Positions 59,591-64,000 of a stretch of 64,000 bases of DNA are shown piece after piece; within the stretch, counting starts at the first letter, position 1, and every line of letters begins with the position of its first letter. The position numbers and the translations under genes are program-made. Where the stretch lies: the NCBI RefSeq assembly GCF_021730305.1, contig NZ_CP032674.1, positions 4,759,001 through 4,823,000 of the forward strand, read 5' to 3'. Source of the DNA: Xanthobacter sp. YC-JY1 (GTDB lineage: Bacteria > Pseudomonadota > Alphaproteobacteria > Rhizobiales > Xanthobacteraceae). Under the pieces are notes generated by a model that saw only the letters and a program-made list of their open reading frames with translations, did no database searches and was not told where the DNA came from.

Positions 59591-61612
59591 ATGACCCTCG
59601 CTCCCACATTCCAGCTTCTGGTCGCGCTCGCGGCGGTGGCCGCCCTGCTGCTGCTGGCACTGGCCGGCGCAGCGCTGGCGCGCGGACCTTACGGACGCCC
59701 CGTGGTCTATGGCGGCGCGCTGGTGGTGACGCTCCTTGCCGCCGTCTCCGCCCTCACCGCCATCCCGGCACCCACGGGCGGCCTCGTGCTGCCGCTGGGC
59801 ATTCCGTGGATCGGCGCCAATCTCAGGCTCGACGCGCTCTCCGCCGTCTTCCTGTTCGTGGTGAACCTCGGCGGCGCGGCGGCGAGCCTCTACGGCCTCG
59901 GCTACGGCCGGCACGACCATGCGCCCGAGCGGGTGCTGCCCTTCTTCCCCGCCTTTCTCGCCGGCATGAGCCTCGTGCCGCTGGCGGCCGATGCCTACAC
60001 CTTCCTCCTCGCGTGGGAATTCATGTCGCTGGCCTCCTGGGCGCTGGTGGTCTCCCACGACAAGGAGGCCGGCAACGTGCAGGCCGGCCTCGTCTATATC
60101 CTCATGGCCTCGTTCGGCACGCTGGCGCTGATGCTGGCCTTCGGCCTTCTGGCGGGGGGCGGCGGGGGCTTCACCTTCGAGGCCATGCGCGCCGCGCCAC
60201 CCACCGGCTGGGCGGGAGCGGTGGTGCTGGCGCTCGCCATGCTCGGCGCGGGATCGAAGGCCGGCCTCGTGCCGCTCCATGTGTGGCTGCCGCTCGCCCA
60301 CCCCGCCGCGCCGAGCCATGTCTCCGCGCTCATGAGCGGGGTGATGACGAAGGTGGCCGTCTACGGCTTCATCCGCATCGTGTTCGATCTCGCCGGCCCG
60401 CCGGACTGGTGGTGGGGCATTCCAGTGATCGTCGCAGGCGCCATTGCCGGCGTCGTCGGCGTGCTGCAGGCGCTGCTGCAGAGCGACACCAAGCGCGTGC
60501 TCGCCTTCTCCACCATCGAGAATATCGGCCTCATCTTCGTCGGCCTCGGCCTCGCCCTCGCCTTCAAGGCCTCGGGCTTCGGCGGCGCGGCGGCGCTGGC
60601 ATTCACCGCGGCTTTGTTCCACGTGTTCAACCATGCGGCCATGAAGAGCCTGCTCTTCTTCGGCGCCGGCGCCGTGCTCACCGCCACGGGATCGCGGGTG
60701 ATGGACCGCCTCGGCGGGCTCATCCACCGCATGCCCGTCACCTCGGTGGCCATGCTCATCGGCGCGGCCGCCATCTCGGCCTTGCCGCCGCTCAACGGCT
60801 TCGCCTCCGAATGGCTGGTGTTCCAGGCCATCCTGCTCAGCCCCGAGCTGCCGGCCTGGGGCCTGAAGCTCTCGGTGCCCGCAGCCGGCGCCCTGCTGGC
60901 GCTGGCCGCGGCGCTGGCGGCGGCGTGCTTCGTGCGGCTCTACGGCATCGTCTTCCTCGGCCGGGCGCGCAGCGAACAGGCGGCGAACGCCCATGAGGTG
61001 GACGTCTTCTCCCGCGCGGCCATGCTCGCCCTTGCCGGCATCTGCGTCGCCGCCGGCCTGTTCCCCGGCCTCGTCATCGATGCGCTGCAGCCGGCGGTGA
61101 CGGCGCTGGTCGGGGTGAGGATGCCGGCGCAAAGCGAGGTGGCGTGGCTCTCCATCGTGCCTGTCGCGGAAAGCCGTTCGTCCTATAACGGCCTCCTTGT
61201 CTTCCTCTTCATCGCCTCCTCGGCGCTGCTCACCGCCTTCATCATCCACCGGCTCGCCACCGGAGCGGTGCGCCGCGCGCCGCCGTGGGACTGCGGCTTT
61301 CCCAATGCCGATCCGGTGACGCAATATTCCGCCGGCTCCTTCGCCCAGCCCATCCGCCGGGTGTTCGCCCGCACGCTGTTCGCCGCGCGGGAACGAGTGG
61401 AGATGCCGCCGCCCGGCTCGCTCGCCCCGGCGCGCATCGAGATCACCGCGCGCGATCCCGCCTGGGCCTTCCTGTTCCTGCCGCTGGCCGGGCTGGTGGA
61501 GCGCATCGCGACGCGGGCCAACCGCCTGCAATATCTCACCATCCGCCAATATCTGGCGCTGGTCTTCGGCGCCCTCGTCCTCCTGCTGCTGGTGCTGGCG
61601 CTATGGACATGA
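59591..61612 (+). CDS. hyfB: Hydrogenase-4/complex I-like membrane subunit B
   Basis: 673 aa antiporter-like subunit, the same length as E. coli HyfB. Motifs of the NuoL/M/N family: LLAWEFMSLASWALVVSHDK with the key Glu, AMLGAGSKAGLVPLHVWLPL and AHPAAPSHVSALMSGVMTKV with a Lys and His, FSTIENIGLIFVGLGLALAF, and FNHAAMKSLLFFGAGAV. About 16 membrane helices. It should conduct protons or Na+ in a hydrogenase-4-type membrane arm. It follows an XRE gene by 1 base and overlaps hyfC. Confidence 0.93.
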   Translation: MTLAPTFQLLVALAAVAALLLLALAGAALARGPYGRPVVYGGALVVTLLAAVSALTAIPAPTGGLVLPLGIPWIGANLRLDALSAVFLFVVNLGGAAASLYGLGYGRHDHAPERVLPFFPAFLAGMSLVPLAADAYTFLLAWEFMSLASWALVVSHDKEAGNVQAGLVYILMASFGTLALMLAFGLLAGGGGGFTFEAMRAAPPTGWAGAVVLALAMLGAGSKAGLVPLHVWLPLAHPAAPSHVSALMSGVMTKVAVYGFIRIVFDLAGPPDWWWGIPVIVAGAIAGVVGVLQALLQSDTKRVLAFSTIENIGLIFVGLGLALAFKASGFGGAAALAFTAALFHVFNHAAMKSLLFFGAGAVLTATGSRVMDRLGGLIHRMPVTSVAMLIGAAAISALPPLNGFASEWLVFQAILLSPELPAWGLKLSVPAAGALLALAAALAAACFVRLYGIVFLGRARSEQAANAHEVDVFSRAAMLALAGICVAAGLFPGLVIDALQPAVTALVGVRMPAQSEVAWLSIVPVAESRSSYNGLLVFLFIASSALLTAFIIHRLATGAVRRAPPWDCGFPNADPVTQYSAGSFAQPIRRVFARTLFAARERVEMPPPGSLAPARIEITARDPAWAFLFLPLAGLVERIATRANRLQYLTIRQYLALVFGALVLLLLVLALWT

Positions 61613-62556
61613 TGGCGAACCTTCTGGTGCAGGGCACCCAGATGCTGCTGGTGCTGGCGCTGGCGCCGCTGCTCACCGGCCTCGTGCGCAAGGTGAAGGC
61701 GCGCCTCACCCGGCGGCGCGGCGCCTCCGTGCTCCAGCCCTATCGCGACCTCGCGCGGCTCCTGAACAAGGAGGCGGTGCTGGCCCACAACGCCTCCTGG
61801 CTGTTCCGCGCCGTGCCCTACCTCCTTTTCGCGGCGACGTGGGTGGCGGCGGCGCTGGTGCCCACCTTCGGCACCGGGCTCATCTTCTCCTGGTCGGCGG
61901 ACCTCATCGTCATCACCGCGCTGCTCGGCTCGGCCCGCTTCTTCCTCGCGCTGGCGGGCATGGATGTGGGCACCAGCTTCGGCGGCATCGGATCGAGCCG
62001 GGAGGTGATGATCTCCTCCCTCGCCGAGCCGGCGATGATCATGATCGTCTTCTCCCTCGCCCTCGTCGCCCATTCCACCCAGCTCTCCACCATCGCCTCG
62101 GTGATGGTCGCGGGCGTCGGCCTGCGCGTGTCGCTGGCGCTGGCGCTCGTCGCATTGGCCATCGTGGCGGTGGCGGAGAACGGGCGCATCCCGGTGGACA
62201 ATCCCGCCACCCATCTGGAGCTGACCATGGTGCACGAGGCCATGGTGCTGGAATATTCCGGCCGCCACCTCGCGCTCATCGAGCTGGCCGCGCAGCTGAA
62301 GCTGCTGCTCTTCATCTCCCTCGTCGCCTGCGTGTTCCTGCCGTGGGGTCTGGCGCCGGCCGGCGCCGGGGCGGGCGCGGTGGTGCTGGGCATGGCGAGC
62401 TATGGCGCCAAGCTCGCGGCGGGCGCGGTGCTGCTCGCGGTGTTCGAGACGTCGATTGCCAAGATGCGGGTGTTCCGCGTGCCGGACTTCTTGGGCGCCG
62501 CGCTGATGCTGGGGCTGCTCGGAACCCTGCTCCTCTTCGTGTCGAGGATCCTGTGA
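61609..62556 (+). CDS. hyfC: Hydrogenase-4/complex I-like membrane subunit C (NuoH-like)
   Basis: 315 aa with eight helices. GLVRKVKARLTRRRGASVLQ followed by PYRDLARLLNKEAV, ENGRIPVDNPATHLELTMVH with EAMVLEYSGR, and a C-terminal ETSIAKMRVFRVPDFLGAAL are HyfC/HycD signatures. It links the peripheral redox arm to the antiporter-like subunits. ATG at 61609 overlaps the hyfB stop (ATGA); ATGs at 61603 and 61612 are alternatives. Confidence 0.94.
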   Translation: MMANLLVQGTQMLLVLALAPLLTGLVRKVKARLTRRRGASVLQPYRDLARLLNKEAVLAHNASWLFRAVPYLLFAATWVAAALVPTFGTGLIFSWSADLIVITALLGSARFFLALAGMDVGTSFGGIGSSREVMISSLAEPAMIMIVFSLALVAHSTQLSTIASVMVAGVGLRVSLALALVALAIVAVAENGRIPVDNPATHLELTMVHEAMVLEYSGRHLALIELAAQLKLLLFISLVACVFLPWGLAPAGAGAGAVVLGMASYGAKLAAGAVLLAVFETSIAKMRVFRVPDFLGAALMLGLLGTLLLFVSRIL

Positions 62557-63281
62557 TGGACCGCACGCTGGAAATCGCGCACGGAACGCCGCTGGACGCC
62601 GCCCTCTCGGCGAGCCTCGTGTTCGACGTGGCCCATCTGTTCGCCGGCGCGCTGGTGCTCATCAGCTTCCTGATGCTCTATCAGGACCGGCTCTATGCCC
62701 TCCTGAAAGTGTTCGCTTTGCAGGCGGTGGTACTGTCCCTCTCCGTGGGCTGGCAGGCGCTGGCGCAGGATGCGCCGCATCTCTACGTGACCGCCGCCAT
62801 TGCCCTCGTCTTCAAGGCGGTGGTGATCCCGCTGGCGCTGGCGCGGATGGTGGCCCGCCTCGGCATCCACCGGCAGGTGGAGACGGTGGTCTCCATCGGC
62901 CCCACCATGCTCGCCGGCATCGCCCTCGTGGCGCTCTCCCTCGTCGTCATGCTGAAGGCCACCGCCGCGGTGGGCGGCGCGGCCGATGCGCTGGCGCGGG
63001 AAGACCTTGCCTTCGCCCTCTCCGTGGTGCTGCTCGGCCTCCTGATGATGGTGACGCGGCGCAATGCCGTCAGTCAGGTCATCGGCTTCATGTCGCTGGA
63101 GAACGGCCTCATCCTCGCCGCCACCGGCGCCAAGGGCATGCCGCTGGTGGTGGAGATTTCCGTCGCCTTCTCGGTGCTCATCGCCCTCATCGTCATCGGC
63201 ATCTTCCTGTTCCGCATCCGCGAGCGGTTCGACACCGTGGACGTGGACGCCCTCGACCGCTTCCGGGGAGGGCGCGCATGA
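62556..63281 (+). CDS. hyfE: Hydrogenase-4 membrane subunit E
   Basis: 241 aa with about seven helices. FQAVVLS-like FALQAVVLSLSVGWQALAQD, LYVTAAIALVFKAVVIPLAL, and the NuoK-like SQVIGFMSLENGLILAATGA then KGMPLVVEISVAFSVLIALI mark HyfE. It starts at a TGATG overlap with hyfC and ends in an ATGA overlap with hyfF. It is slightly longer than E. coli HyfE (216 aa). Confidence 0.93.
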   Translation: MDRTLEIAHGTPLDAALSASLVFDVAHLFAGALVLISFLMLYQDRLYALLKVFALQAVVLSLSVGWQALAQDAPHLYVTAAIALVFKAVVIPLALARMVARLGIHRQVETVVSIGPTMLAGIALVALSLVVMLKATAAVGGAADALAREDLAFALSVVLLGLLMMVTRRNAVSQVIGFMSLENGLILAATGAKGMPLVVEISVAFSVLIALIVIGIFLFRIRERFDTVDVDALDRFRGGRA

Positions 63282-64000
63282 ACCTCCTGTCCGGCCTCCT
63301 CGTAGATCCCGCCCCCGTGCTGGTGGCCGTGCCGGCCGCAAGCGCGGTGCTGCTGGCGCTGGTGCCCTCCTATCGCGTGGGGGCGTTCCTCAATGTCGCC
63401 GCCTGCGGCCTCACCTTCGCGCTGGCGCTGCTGCTGCTCGGCGCGCCGCGGATTCAGGGGCCGTTCCTCATCGTCGACGATCTCAACATCGTCTTCGTGG
63501 TGCTGAACACCTTCGTCGCCTTCACCACCGCCTGGTTCAGCGCCGGATACATCGCCCACGAACTGGAGACCGGGCGGCTGACGCCGCTCAACCTGCGCTT
63601 CTACCACGCCATGTATCAGGTGCTGCTCGGCGCCATGACGCTGGCGCTGCTCTCCAACAATCTCGGCGTCATGTGGGTGGCCATCGAGGTGGCGACGCTC
63701 ACCACCGTGCTCATGGTCGGCCTCTACCGCACCGAGGCGGCCATCGAGGCGGCGTGGAAATACTTCATGCTCGGCTCGGTGGGCATCGCGCTCGCTCTGT
63801 TCGGCACCATCCTCGTCTACATGGTGGCGCAGCCCGTGGTGGGCGAAGGCACGGACGGGATGATCTGGAGCGTGCTGATGAAGCACGCCCGCGAATTCGA
63901 CCCCGCCTTGCTCAACGTCGCCTTCGTGTTCCTGCTGCTCGGCTACGGCACCAAGGTGGGCCTCGCGCCGCTCCATGCCTGGCTGCCGGATGCGCATTCC
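63278..64000 (+). CDS. hyfF: Hydrogenase-4 membrane subunit F, N-terminal part (cut by window edge)
   Basis: 241 codons are visible before the edge, starting at the ATGA overlap with hyfE. FLIVDDLNIVFVVLNTFVAF, HAMYQVLLGAMTLALLSNNL, GVMWVAIEVATLTTVLMVGL with the key Glu, and YFMLGSVGIALALFGTILVY with GTKVGLAPLHAWLPDAHS identify the HyfF/NuoN-like antiporter subunit. GGGGAGG lies ahead of the ATG. The remainder and probable hyfG/hyfI genes would be to the right of the window. Confidence 0.93.
   Translation, partial: MNLLSGLLVDPAPVLVAVPAASAVLLALVPSYRVGAFLNVAACGLTFALALLLLGAPRIQGPFLIVDDLNIVFVVLNTFVAFTTAWFSAGYIAHELETGRLTPLNLRFYHAMYQVLLGAMTLALLSNNLGVMWVAIEVATLTTVLMVGLYRTEAAIEAAWKYFMLGSVGIALALFGTILVYMVAQPVVGEGTDGMIWSVLMKHAREFDPALLNVAFVFLLLGYGTKVGLAPLHAWLPDAHS

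Noticed and set aside
1-64000. CRISPR arrays or insertion sequences
   Set aside because: No regularly spaced repeats of 24-40 bases and no transposase-like protein was seen anywhere in the window.

Overview
The window is GC-rich DNA with long gene-dense operons, ATGA/TGATG gene overlaps and alphaproteobacterial gene neighbourhoods (a RegB/RegA-type pair, tsaE-murU-addBA-trxA, a DivL-like kinase). I infer a member of the Hyphomicrobiales, perhaps Xanthobacteraceae. That assignment comes from gene content only; no 16S gene is present.

Layout. (1) 1-1.0 kb: the tail of a GlxA-type AraC regulator and a DUF1269 membrane protein. (2) 1.3-10.6 kb: a respiratory block. It holds a di-heme cytochrome c peroxidase, the cytochrome bd oxidase genes cydA, cydB and a 41-codon cydX, then a three-gene operon for a CydA-like membrane protein with a covalent-heme (CXXCH) tail flanked by two other membrane proteins. 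A quinone/thiol-sensing RegB/RegA-type two-component pair follows and probably regulates the block. (3) 10.7-23.4 kb: an amine catabolism locus on the minus strand (class III aminotransferase, TtuC-type dehydrogenase, semialdehyde dehydrogenase, 2-hydroxyacid dehydrogenase, cupin, PotABCD-like ABC transporter, FAD amine oxidase, HAD hydrolase), with a divergent LysR regulator.

(4) 23.8-38.05 kb: an integrated element at the 3' end of a tRNA-Leu(CAG) gene. It has a tyrosine integrase, an excisionase-like HTH, a primase-polymerase/helicase pair and an HK97-type head-and-packaging set (portal, protease, capsid, HNH, connector, TerS, TerL), but no tail, lysis or holin gene. This content fits a capsid-forming phage satellite (cf-PICI type) better than a prophage. 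It carries an AT-rich two-gene cargo, a GHKL ATPase with a STAS-like DUF4325 protein, that I consider the best candidate here for an undescribed system.

(5) 38.2-64 kb: core genome. It includes enoyl-CoA hydratase, mutM, a frameshifted DUF2200 gene, rmuC, def-fmt, truA, trxA, addAB, murU, a tsaE-sugar kinase fusion and a DivL-like kinase with Tyr at the phospho-acceptor position. After these come xerC, a PadR regulator with clear operators, an XRE protein, and hyfB-hyfC-hyfE-hyfF of a complex-I-like/hydrogenase-4 membrane module that runs off the right edge.
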